Both the position numbers and the translations under genes were made by a program. The notes beneath the pieces were generated by a model. The model was given only the letters and a program-made list of their open reading frames with translations, did no database searches and had not been told where the DNA came from. From an uncultured Porphyromonadaceae bacterium (GTDB lineage Bacteria > Bacteroidota > Bacteroidia > Bacteroidales > Muribaculaceae), in assembly GCA_900545955.1 (NCBI GenBank), contig URAU01000024.1:1-13376 (forward strand): a stretch of DNA of 13,376 nucleotides. Direction: 5' to 3'. Positions 7,474-13,376 of this stretch are shown here, in pieces (the first letter of the stretch is position 1; each line of letters starts with the position of its first letter).

Positions 7474-10400
7474 ATGAAAGTACTCGGTCTTGATCTCGGG
7501 GTTGGCTCAGTCGGATGGTGTCTGATTGAAGTCGACGGTAAATACAATCCCATTGAAATACTCGGTATGGGTAGCCGGATATTGAGTCTCACTCCCGATG
7601 AATCCTCAAATTTTGACAGGGGAAATGGCGAATCCGTATGCGCTCAACGTACGTTCCGTCGCACTGCCCGAAAAATGCTCTGTCGCTACAAGATGCGTCG
7701 GCGCCTGTTGCGTTCGCAGCTGGCGTTTCTGGGTATGCTTGACTCGGCAGATTCCTTGAACAGCCTGAGTCCACTGGAATTGTGGAAACTGAGATCCGAT
7801 GCGGCCACGTCAGGTGTGCGGCTTACATTGCCGGAAATCGGCCGTGTACTTCTGCATCTTAATCAAAAGCGAGGCTATAAACATGCGAAAACTGATGTGG
7901 CTGATGCGAAACAGACTGAATTCGTTCAGGACGTTAACCGTAATTATGCCGAGATTCGTGCTGAAGGGAAAACTTACGGTCAACATTTCTATGAACGACT
8001 TTTAGCCACAGCTGCTACCACCGACAAAGGTGCGAAAGTGGCAACCTTCCGTATCCGCGAGAATGTGTTTCCCCGTCAGGCCTACGAGGATGAATTCGAT
8101 ACAATCATGCGCGTTCAGCGCAAATTTTATCCGGAGATACTGACCGACGAAGTTATCGCAGGATTGCGTAATGCAATTTTCTTCCAGCGTCCGCTCAAAT
8201 CATGCAAGCACCTGGTGAGCGTATGCGAATTCGAGGGAAAAAACTATTGTACGGCCGATGGCCGCGAGGTATTTGGCGGCCCGAAGGTTGCTCCGCGCAC
8301 TTCGCCTCTAGCGCAGGTGTGCCGCCTATATGAGGTAATCAACAATATTCGTCTGGTCAACGTACGCAATAAGGATGCCGCCCCCATACCTGACGGTATC
8401 GTTTCTTCGGAAGCGAGAAAGAGCCAGTATCAGTTTGTATTTACTGCGGAGGAACGTGAAAGAATCTATGAATTCCTCAACACCCACGAGAAGATGACCG
8501 TGACAGACCTCCTTAAACTCATCGGTTTGAAGAGGGGCGACGGGTTCAGACCCGACCAGTCGCTCGGGAAGGGGATTCCGGGCAACAAGACCTATACTGC
8601 CCTCTTCAACGCTCTTGAGGGGGTGGGCCGTCGCGATGAGTTGCTAAGGTTCAATCTTAGATTCATCGATGGGAATGCCGACTCCGCCACGGGCGACGTG
8701 CGTCGCGTTGTATCTCCCGACTTTATCAATGAACCGCTCTACAGGCTTTGGCATACGGCTTATTCCATCGCCGACCGCGATGAACTGGCTGCTGCGCTCG
8801 CCAAGAACTTCGGAATCACAGATCCGGCTGTTGTAGACCGTATATTCGCCATTGACTTCACCGGCGCAGGTTTCAGCAACCGTTCGGCACGCTTCATGCG
8901 CAGAATTATCCCATATCTCGCCGAGGGGATGGTCTATTCCGACGCGGCTGCCGCAGCCGGTGTCAACCATTCGGCGTCTGTGACAGCAGAGGAAAATGCC
9001 ACGCGCGTCGTCGTCGACCATCTCGATATTATTAAGAAAGGCAGTCTGCGGCAGCCGGTCATCGAAAAAATTCTCAACCAGATGATTCATGTGGTGAATA
9101 GCCTTATCGCACAATTTGGCCCGATAGATGAGGTGCGCGTGGAGCTGGCCCGCTCGCTGAAACAGAGCGCTAAGGAGCGTTCCGATGCCTCTACCGCCAT
9201 CAATGCCCGCGAGAAAGAAAACAAAGCCCTCGGCGAGAAGATTGCTGAATACGGGCTGACGCCCTCGCGAAGAACCATCCAGAAACTGCGTTTGTGGGAG
9301 GAGACGGAGCATGTGTGCATGTACTGCGGCCAGCCCGTATCGGCTACGGAATTCCTTACGGGGGATGCCGAGGTCGAACATATCATTCCGCGTTCGATAT
9401 TCTTCGACGACAGTCTCTCGAACAAGACATGCGCCTGCCGTCGGTGCAACAAGGCCAAGAACAATCGTACCGCCTACGATTTTATGAAGGAGGATCATAC
9501 CGATGAGGAATTCCGCGCCTATATAGCCCGCGTGGAGGCTATGGCGGAAGCAAAGAAGATTTCACGGACGAAGCGCGACCGTCTGCTCTGCCCGAAAGAG
9601 GAAATTCCTTCAGACTTCCTTGAACGCGACCTGCGCCAGTCGCAGTATATCGCCCGCAAAGCCATGGAGATACTTCATACGGTTGTACGAAACGTTTGGG
9701 CGACATCCGGTTCAGTGACGGACTTCTTCCGTCATCAGTGGGGATACGATCGCATTCTCCATGACCTTAGCCTGGATAAATATGCGTCGGCCGGTCTTGT
9801 AGAGGAAGTTGAATACGAGCATAAGGGGCAGACCCACCGTCGCCAGCAGATAAAGAACTGGAGTAAACGATTTGACCACCGCCATCATGCTGTCGATGCT
9901 CTTGTAATTGCTCTAACGCGTCAGGGCTACGTGCAGCGACTCAACAACCTCAATGCCGAGCATGGAAACATCCATGCCGAGCTTGTGAAGGAAAATGCAG
10001 ATTTCACACGCAATAAATCGCAGCTTGAACTCTGGGCTTCGACGCGGCCACGTTTCGATATTGAAACGGTGCGTAAGGCCGTGGAGGGGATTGCAGTTTC
10101 GTTCAAGTCGGGTAAGAAACTCACTACGCCAGGCAAGAGGGCTATAATGCGTGGTGGAAAAAAGACTGTGGTTCAGGATAAACTGGTCATACCGCGTGGG
10201 GCCCTCCATCAGGAGACGGTATATGGGCTTATCCGACTTCCCGACGGGCGAAAAACCTTGAAATATGCTTTTGATACGCCGACCCTTGTAAGCGATCCGG
10301 CTGCCCGCAAAGCAATCCAGGCCATCTTGGAGCATTTTGGCGGCAATGTAAAAAAAGCTCTCAAGAGTCTTCCCGGAGAAGGTCTTGAGGTGATGAGAAA

Positions 10401-11217
10401 GGGGAAGAGAGAAAATGTCACTGAGGTGTCTTGCCATCGCTTCGAATATGTGGTGCGTAAAAGTGTCGCTGCGCTAAAATACAAGGATATACTGAAAATT
10501 GTCGATGGAGCCGTAAGGCGGAGCGTCGAAGGCCGCTTCGCCGAATGCGGCAATAAGGATAGCGAATATCAGAAGAGTTTCGCGGAACGGCCCCTCATAC
10601 TTCCGGGCGCGTTTACTCCTATACGTACTGTGCGGATTGCCACAGGCTTAAAGCCGAAATCCATGGCTGCAGTGCGCCGCGATTCTTCGGGCAATCCCAT
10701 AGGTTACGCTAAGACCGCCAGTAACCATCATATAGCCATCTATGAGGATAGCGTAGGCAGGAAACTCTGCTCTGTGACCTCGATGTGGGATGGTGTGTTG
10801 CGACGTCTCAATGGCATTCCTGTGATAGTGAAGCATCCGGACGATGCCTGGAACTTACTGATGGGTATTGCCGACGAGGATGTGCGCGAGCGGCTTGCCG
10901 CATCTCTGCCACGCCCGGACTGGAAGTTCCTTATGAGTCTGCAGATGAATCAGATGTTTGTGCTCGGCCTTTCGGAGGATGAATTCAACGATGCCGTCAG
11001 AAACAACGACCGAGCGACTCTTGCCTCCCATCTCTATAGAGTACAGAAACTCGCTGACAATGATTTCTCTCTGCGAAGACATACTAACACCACTGCCGAT
11101 GATACGACGGAGTTTAGGAAGATGTTAGATGTCTATCGCTTGTCGACGCAAGCCTTTTTAAACCTCAAGCCACACAAGGTGAAAATTACCCCGACCGGCG
11201 ATTTTGCTTATGATTAA
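7474..11217 (+). CDS. cas9: CRISPR-associated endonuclease Cas9, type II-C
   Basis: Cas9 is the crRNA:tracrRNA-guided DNA endonuclease of type II systems. The 1247-aa product contains all nuclease motifs. RuvC-I is VLGLDLGVGSVGW with D7. The Arg-rich bridge helix is at about 58-80. RuvC-II is IDEVRVELARS with E557. The HNH domain (about 610-670) has catalytic H636 in EVEHIIPRS and N659. RuvC-III is DHRHHAVDAL with H805 and D808. Two cysteine pairs, C615/C618 and C655/C658, frame the HNH core and should bind zinc, as known for Actinomyces Cas9. The recognition lobe spans about 86-505 and the PAM-interacting region about 870-1247. The nuclease appears intact. The II-C assignment follows from the three-gene cas9-cas1-cas2 operon without csn2 or cas4 and from the repeat type. 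Its 1247 aa are at the compact end for Bacteroidota, many of which exceed 1300. Codons are less GC-biased than in infB, suggesting horizontal origin. PAM unknown. Confidence 0.97.
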   Translation: MKVLGLDLGVGSVGWCLIEVDGKYNPIEILGMGSRILSLTPDESSNFDRGNGESVCAQRTFRRTARKMLCRYKMRRRLLRSQLAFLGMLDSADSLNSLSPLELWKLRSDAATSGVRLTLPEIGRVLLHLNQKRGYKHAKTDVADAKQTEFVQDVNRNYAEIRAEGKTYGQHFYERLLATAATTDKGAKVATFRIRENVFPRQAYEDEFDTIMRVQRKFYPEILTDEVIAGLRNAIFFQRPLKSCKHLVSVCEFEGKNYCTADGREVFGGPKVAPRTSPLAQVCRLYEVINNIRLVNVRNKDAAPIPDGIVSSEARKSQYQFVFTAEERERIYEFLNTHEKMTVTDLLKLIGLKRGDGFRPDQSLGKGIPGNKTYTALFNALEGVGRRDELLRFNLRFIDGNADSATGDVRRVVSPDFINEPLYRLWHTAYSIADRDELAAALAKNFGITDPAVVDRIFAIDFTGAGFSNRSARFMRRIIPYLAEGMVYSDAAAAAGVNHSASVTAEENATRVVVDHLDIIKKGSLRQPVIEKILNQMIHVVNSLIAQFGPIDEVRVELARSLKQSAKERSDASTAINAREKENKALGEKIAEYGLTPSRRTIQKLRLWEETEHVCMYCGQPVSATEFLTGDAEVEHIIPRSIFFDDSLSNKTCACRRCNKAKNNRTAYDFMKEDHTDEEFRAYIARVEAMAEAKKISRTKRDRLLCPKEEIPSDFLERDLRQSQYIARKAMEILHTVVRNVWATSGSVTDFFRHQWGYDRILHDLSLDKYASAGLVEEVEYEHKGQTHRRQQIKNWSKRFDHRHHAVDALVIALTRQGYVQRLNNLNAEHGNIHAELVKENADFTRNKSQLELWASTRPRFDIETVRKAVEGIAVSFKSGKKLTTPGKRAIMRGGKKTVVQDKLVIPRGALHQETVYGLIRLPDGRKTLKYAFDTPTLVSDPAARKAIQAILEHFGGNVKKALKSLPGEGLEVMRKGKRENVTEVSCHRFEYVVRKSVAALKYKDILKIVDGAVRRSVEGRFAECGNKDSEYQKSFAERPLILPGAFTPIRTVRIATGLKPKSMAAVRRDSSGNPIGYAKTASNHHIAIYEDSVGRKLCSVTSMWDGVLRRLNGIPVIVKHPDDAWNLLMGIADEDVRERLAASLPRPDWKFLMSLQMNQMFVLGLSEDEFNDAVRNNDRATLASHLYRVQKLADNDFSLRRHTNTTADDTTEFRKMLDVYRLSTQAFLNLKPHKVKITPTGDFAYD

Positions 11218-12103
11218 ACAGACTCTTCTCTTCTCCAACCGTGCCTTTCTCTCGCTGAAACTCAATCAACTGGTAATCGATACGAAATCCGAAAGGGGAA
11301 TTTTGACACGTCCGCTCGAGGATATCGGACTGATAGTGATAGAAACGCCATGTGTAACGCTGACATCGGCCCTCATGGCTGAGCTGTCGGCAAGAAATAT
11401 TGCCGTGGTAATTTGCGATTCCCGACATATGCCTTCAGGAATGCTTCAGCCTCTCGAAGGCAATACGCTCCTATCGCAGAAGTCGCGTGCCCAGCTTGCC
11501 GCATCACTTCCCTTGAAAAAGCAACTGTGGCAGCAGACAGTCATGGCTAAAATTCGGAATCAGGCGTGTGTACTGCGTATGCGCCGACAATGTGAGACCG
11601 GATGCATGGAGCAGTGGTCTAAAACCGTAAGGAGTGGCGACCCCGATAATTTTGAGGCCCGTGCTGCCGTGTATTATTGGAAAAATTTGTTTGCCGATAG
11701 TGGATTCTTTCGTGGGGATGACGATAATCCGGTAAATTCACTACTCGATTATGGGTATGCTATTCTCAGGGCTGTGATAGCTCGGGCTATTGTCGGTGCC
11801 GGGCTGATTCCGCAGTGCGGTCTGTTTCATAGAAACAAATTCAACGCATTCTGTCTGGCAGACGATGTTATGGAGCCCTATAGGCCCTACGTAGATATGC
11901 TTGTATGCGAGATTCTTTCCAGCCATGCCTGTAGCGTGGGGTTGACTCCAGAGATTAAACGTGAGCTGCTGGGAATCCCGGTCCTCGATGTAATGATTGG
12001 TGGACTTAGACGACCTCTTATGGTAGCTACGTCCACTACAGTGGCCTCATTGGTAAAGTGCTATGAAGGCTCAGCCCGTAAAATTTTATATCCCGAAATA
12101 TAA
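11210..12103 (+). CDS. cas1: CRISPR integrase Cas1, type II
   Basis: Cas1 is the metal-dependent integrase that, with Cas2, inserts new spacers at the array. The 297-aa product matches type II Cas1 in length and shows the catalytic residues: E149 in DNFEARAAVYYW, H207 in GLFHRNKFNAFCLADD, and E222 in DVMEPYRPYVD. I use ATG 11210, which overlaps the end of cas9 by 8 nt and fits translational coupling; a TTG at 11204 would add only two residues. The protein ends inside the first copy of a 14-bp tandem duplication. With cas2 only 21 nt downstream, cas9-cas1-cas2 is a single operon, so the adaptation module appears intact. Confidence 0.96.
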   Translation: MIKQTLLFSNRAFLSLKLNQLVIDTKSERGILTRPLEDIGLIVIETPCVTLTSALMAELSARNIAVVICDSRHMPSGMLQPLEGNTLLSQKSRAQLAASLPLKKQLWQQTVMAKIRNQACVLRMRRQCETGCMEQWSKTVRSGDPDNFEARAAVYYWKNLFADSGFFRGDDDNPVNSLLDYGYAILRAVIARAIVGAGLIPQCGLFHRNKFNAFCLADDVMEPYRPYVDMLVCEILSSHACSVGLTPEIKRELLGIPVLDVMIGGLRRPLMVATSTTVASLVKCYEGSARKILYPEI

Positions 12104-12118
12104 CTCCCGAAATATAAC
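12091..12118. repeat. 14-bp tandem duplication at the cas1-cas2 junction
   Basis: TCCCGAAATATAAC occurs at 12091-12104 and again, identically, at 12105-12118. The first copy holds the last codons and stop of cas1; the second fills most of the 21-nt gap before cas2. Without it the gap would be 7 nt, so the duplication has probably moved the cas2 start away from the cas1 stop. Confidence 0.9.
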
Positions 12119-12124
12119 GTTGTT

Positions 12125-12463
12125 ATGTCGACCGAACGCTTCAGTTCCTATCGCATTATGTGGGTTTTCATATTTTTCGACCTCCCGACCGAGACCAAAA
12201 AGCAGCGCAAGGCTGCAGCCGACTTCCGGAAGTACCTGCTTCTCGACGGATTCACCATGTTTCAGTATTCAATCTACGTGCGTCATTGTGCGTCGCGCGA
12301 GAACATGCAGGTGCACATTGACCGCGTCATCCCTCAAATACCCGATACTGGCAAAGTATGCATTATCCAACTTACTGACCGCCAGTTTTCTGACATTCGT
12401 ATATTCGAGGGCGCCGAAGCATCTATTCCGCATAATACTTCCTTTCAGTTGGAACTTTTCTGA
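12125..12463 (+). CDS. cas2: CRISPR-associated protein Cas2
   Basis: Cas2 dimerises and holds two Cas1 dimers in the spacer-integration complex. The 112-aa product begins with the ferredoxin-like first strand YRIMWVFIFFDLP (9-21) with the conserved aspartate D19, followed by an Arg/Lys-rich helix (about 25-37) and strand FQYSIYVRHCAS (46-57). The ending (about 79-112) contains the VCIIQLTDRQFSDIRIF strand region typical of type II-C Cas2 next to Cas1. The ATG at 12125 is 21 nt after the cas1 stop, with no visible Shine-Dalgarno. It is the last cas gene; a strong terminator follows 58 nt downstream, then the array. Confidence 0.95.
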   Translation: MSTERFSSYRIMWVFIFFDLPTETKKQRKAAADFRKYLLLDGFTMFQYSIYVRHCASRENMQVHIDRVIPQIPDTGKVCIIQLTDRQFSDIRIFEGAEASIPHNTSFQLELF

Positions 12464-12521
12464 AAATCATTGTGGAAAATACGCTGACCAGAAAGTCTTA
12501 GGACAGCAAAAACAAGGTTCA

Positions 12522-12560
12522 AACTAAAAAACCGCATCAAATAGATGCGGTTTTTTAGTT
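12522..12560. terminator. Bidirectional terminator between cas2 and the CRISPR array
   Basis: The arms 12522-12538 and 12544-12560 form a perfect 17-bp stem with a 5-nt AAATA loop. The GC core GATGCGG/CCGCATC is flanked by six A and six T residues, so it has a U-run in both directions. It should end the cas operon on the plus strand and the pre-crRNA on the minus strand. Confidence 0.92.
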
Positions 12561-12622
12561 GTCTAATTTTGTTTGTATCCCGCTGTATTGCAGCGGCTTG
12601 TATAGAGTCTGTTGGACTCTAT
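12522..12622 (-). ncRNA. Predicted structured RNA from the cas-proximal repeat promoter / array trailer
   Basis: The promoter-like element inside the first repeat (12627-12634, minus strand) points away from every spacer. Transcription from it would start near 12620-12622 and end at the bidirectional terminator, giving an RNA of about 100 nt. It would contain three perfect hairpins: TATAGAGTC/GACTCTATA (12623-12601, loop CAACA), CCGCTG/CAGCGG (12596-12580, loop CAATA) and the 17-bp terminator stem. The hairpins are seen in the sequence; the transcript is inferred. The same segment would also be the 3' trailer of longer pre-crRNA, so the alternative is that it is only a trailer or leader DNA. 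Confidence 0.4.
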
Positions 12623-12623
12623 A
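12601..12623. repeat. Perfect inverted repeat across the array boundary
   Basis: TATAGAGTC (12601-12609) is the exact reverse complement of GACTCTATA (12615-12623) with a 5-nt gap. The right arm is part of the first repeat and the left arm lies in the flanking sequence next to cas2. It may be a leader-anchoring site for Cas1-Cas2 or an RNA hairpin. Confidence 0.85.
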
Positions 12624-12964
12624 TTGCAAATGTACTAACTTTCAAGCGAATCACAACGTTCGCCGTATCTAGCAATCGTCCATCGGAGTTGGACTCTATA
12701 TTGCAAATGTACTAACTTTCAAGCGAATCACAACATGCTTGAACAATACGCCGCTGAACTCCGGTTGGACTCTATATTGCAAATGTACTAACTTTCAAGC
12801 GAATCACAACGCCGTCCGCTCAAAAACAACGTTTAATCGAGTTGGACTCTATATTGCAAATGTACTAACTTTCAAGCGAATCACAACATTATTTCAAGTG
12901 GCAGAGTGGCGAGGGAAGTTGGACTCTATATTGCAAATGTACTAACTTTCAAGCGAATCACAAT
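12611..12964 (-). CRISPR. Type II-C CRISPR array, 5 repeats and 4 spacers
   Basis: A 47-nt repeat, starting GTTGGACTCTATATTGC and ending GCGAATCACAAC on the plus strand, occurs at 12611-12657, 12688-12734, 12764-12810, 12841-12887 and 12918-12964. Copies one to four are identical; the fifth differs only in its last base (T for C). Spacers are 12658-12687 (30 nt), 12735-12763 (29), 12811-12840 (30) and 12888-12917 (30). The strand is set by the tracrRNA anti-repeat, which pairs with the reverse complement of the repeat beginning GTTGTGATTCGC; crRNAs are therefore made from the minus strand toward cas2. Long repeats with 30-nt spacers are usual for Bacteroidota II-C. No spacer resembles the rest of the window by eye. 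Confidence 0.98.
12627..12941 (-). promoter_or_regulatory. Promoter element embedded in every CRISPR repeat
   Basis: On the minus strand each repeat contains TACATTTG, an exact TAnnTTTG -7 element, with GTTG at the repeat start 19 nt upstream (three of four bases of the -33 box). The -7 copies are at 12627-12634, 12704-12711, 12780-12787, 12857-12864 and 12934-12941. Predicted starts lie about 10-12 nt before each downstream spacer. This would make crRNA synthesis independent of a distant leader promoter, as shown for Neisseria type II-C, where promoters also lie inside the repeats. Confidence 0.6.
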
Positions 12965-13033
12965 TGCAGGACGGTTCTGTTTCATTTCATGCTATTCAGC
13001 TCTATGTTGTGGAAATAAATGGCTTTTAATGAA

Positions 13034-13249
13034 CTACGATGGCATTCGTCTCATGTTTTTTCGAAAAACAACAACATTCCCACCACGCTTGTAAGCTGCA
13101 ATGCGGTCCATGAAGTCAAATTGGCGAATCTTCGAGTAGATGGCGTAGGAAGGTACGGGTACTACAGTTTGCGACTGGGGCCAACTCCCTAACGGAATGG
13201 CCTCTCCGTGCCCGTTTGGACCAAACACCAGCGCCCCTGCCGCAATCAT
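13034..13249 (-). CDS. Doubtful small hypothetical protein
   Basis: A 71-aa ORF with start ATG 13249-13247 and stop TAG at 13036-13034. The frame stays open upstream to a TAA near 13289, so codons before the ATG cross the hairpin loop and right arm. The protein has no signal peptide, membrane segment or motif I recognise; it contains PSYAIYSKIRQFDFMDRI and a basic C-terminus. It may be a real small protein, a remnant of a mobile element, or chance. No promoter was found for it. Confidence 0.3.
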   Translation of the reverse strand: MIAAGALVFGPNGHGEAIPLGSWPQSQTVVPVPSYAIYSKIRQFDFMDRIAAYKRGGNVVVFRKNMRRMPS

Positions 13250-13288
13250 ATATGGATCGAATGTGATTGCGGCAGGGGCGCTGTGTTA
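13224..13288. repeat. Long near-perfect inverted repeat in the array-distal flank
   Basis: The 20-nt arm 13229-13248 is the exact reverse complement of 13264-13283 (15-nt loop). The pairing extends outward by AACAC (13224-13228 less one bulged C) with GTGTT (13284-13288). The arms are GC-rich (CAGCGCCCCTGCCGCAATCA). There is no clear U-run on either side, so it is not an obvious terminator. Sequences beyond the arms differ, which argues against a fold-back assembly artefact. Confidence 0.85.
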
Positions 13289-13327
13289 TTATCGTTTAGC
13301 TGTTGTATAGTGGTATCAGGTGGGGAA

Positions 13328-13376
13328 CTGTCTCTTATACACATCTCCGAGCCCACGAGACACTCGCTAATCTCGT
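13328..13376. other. Illumina Nextera adapter contamination (not biological)
   Basis: CTGTCTCTTATACACATCT (13328-13346) is the Tn5 mosaic end in read-through orientation, followed by the Nextera read-2 segment CCGAGCCCACGAGAC (13347-13361), an 8-nt index ACTCGCTA (13362-13369) and the start of the P7 sequence, ATCTCGT (13370-13376). The contig end is untrimmed library sequence. Confidence 0.98.

Larger units (their letters stand above)
12965..13327. other. Array-distal flank with no confident gene
   Basis: This stretch of 363 nt after the last repeat holds one doubtful minus-strand ORF and a long hairpin, described separately. I see no cas gene, no further repeat copy and no TAnnTTTG promoter pointing into the array on the minus strand. 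It is the last biological sequence before the adapter. Confidence 0.6.

Noticed and set aside
12063..12527. 154-aa ORF overlapping the end of cas1 and all of cas2
   Set aside because: It is a different frame across two well-supported cas genes and has no recognisable domain.
12564..12571. TAATTTTG on the plus strand as a leader promoter reading into the array
   Set aside because: It is an exact -7 match but has no TTTG-like -33 box at the right distance, and the tracrRNA shows that functional crRNAs come from the minus strand. It could still be used for antisense transcription.
12739..12945. ORF of 68 aa inside the CRISPR array
   Set aside because: It only translates repeats and spacers; the repeated peptide segments come from the 47-nt repeat.
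13224..13327. Inverted repeat as a fold-back chimera of library preparation
   Set aside because: In a fold-back the sequence after the right arm would mirror that before the left arm. It does so only for the first few bases and then diverges.

Overview
The window comes from a Bacteroidota genome, most likely order Bacteroidales. No gene start has a clear Shine-Dalgarno sequence. Several intergenic regions carry the Bacteroides-type promoter pattern (TTTG, 19-20 nt, TAnnTTTG). The CRISPR repeat is 47 nt, as in Bacteroidota type II-C loci. The GC-rich core genes would suit a gut lineage such as Muribaculaceae, but the family is a guess. The right end (13328-13376) is Illumina Nextera adapter, so the biological sequence stops at 13327.

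Layout. 1-516: terminator of an off-window gene, a degenerate 9-nt tandem repeat, two tandem promoters and a structured leader. 517-5382: the conserved rimP-nusA-infB cluster (ribosome maturation, transcription elongation/termination, translation initiation). 5445-7265: folK (folate synthesis) and a DUF2851 protein. 7266-7473: a compact control region encoding a tracrRNA on the minus strand and the cas9 promoter on the plus strand. 7474-12463: cas9-cas1-cas2, a complete type II-C operon. 12522-12560: a strong bidirectional terminator. 12611-12964: a CRISPR array of 5 repeats and 4 spacers. 12965-13327: a flank with a doubtful small minus-strand ORF and a long hairpin.

How the CRISPR parts fit together. 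The tracrRNA anti-repeat (7344-7370) fixes the crRNA strand as minus, so the array is read toward the cas genes. Each repeat contains an exact TAnnTTTG element with a GTTG at the right distance on that same strand, so each spacer probably has its own promoter inside the repeat, as in Neisseria type II-C. The repeat nearest cas2 has no spacer downstream. Its promoter would instead make a roughly 100-nt RNA containing three perfect hairpins and ending at the bidirectional terminator. That predicted RNA, together with the interlocked tracrRNA/cas9 promoters, is the most interesting content here.
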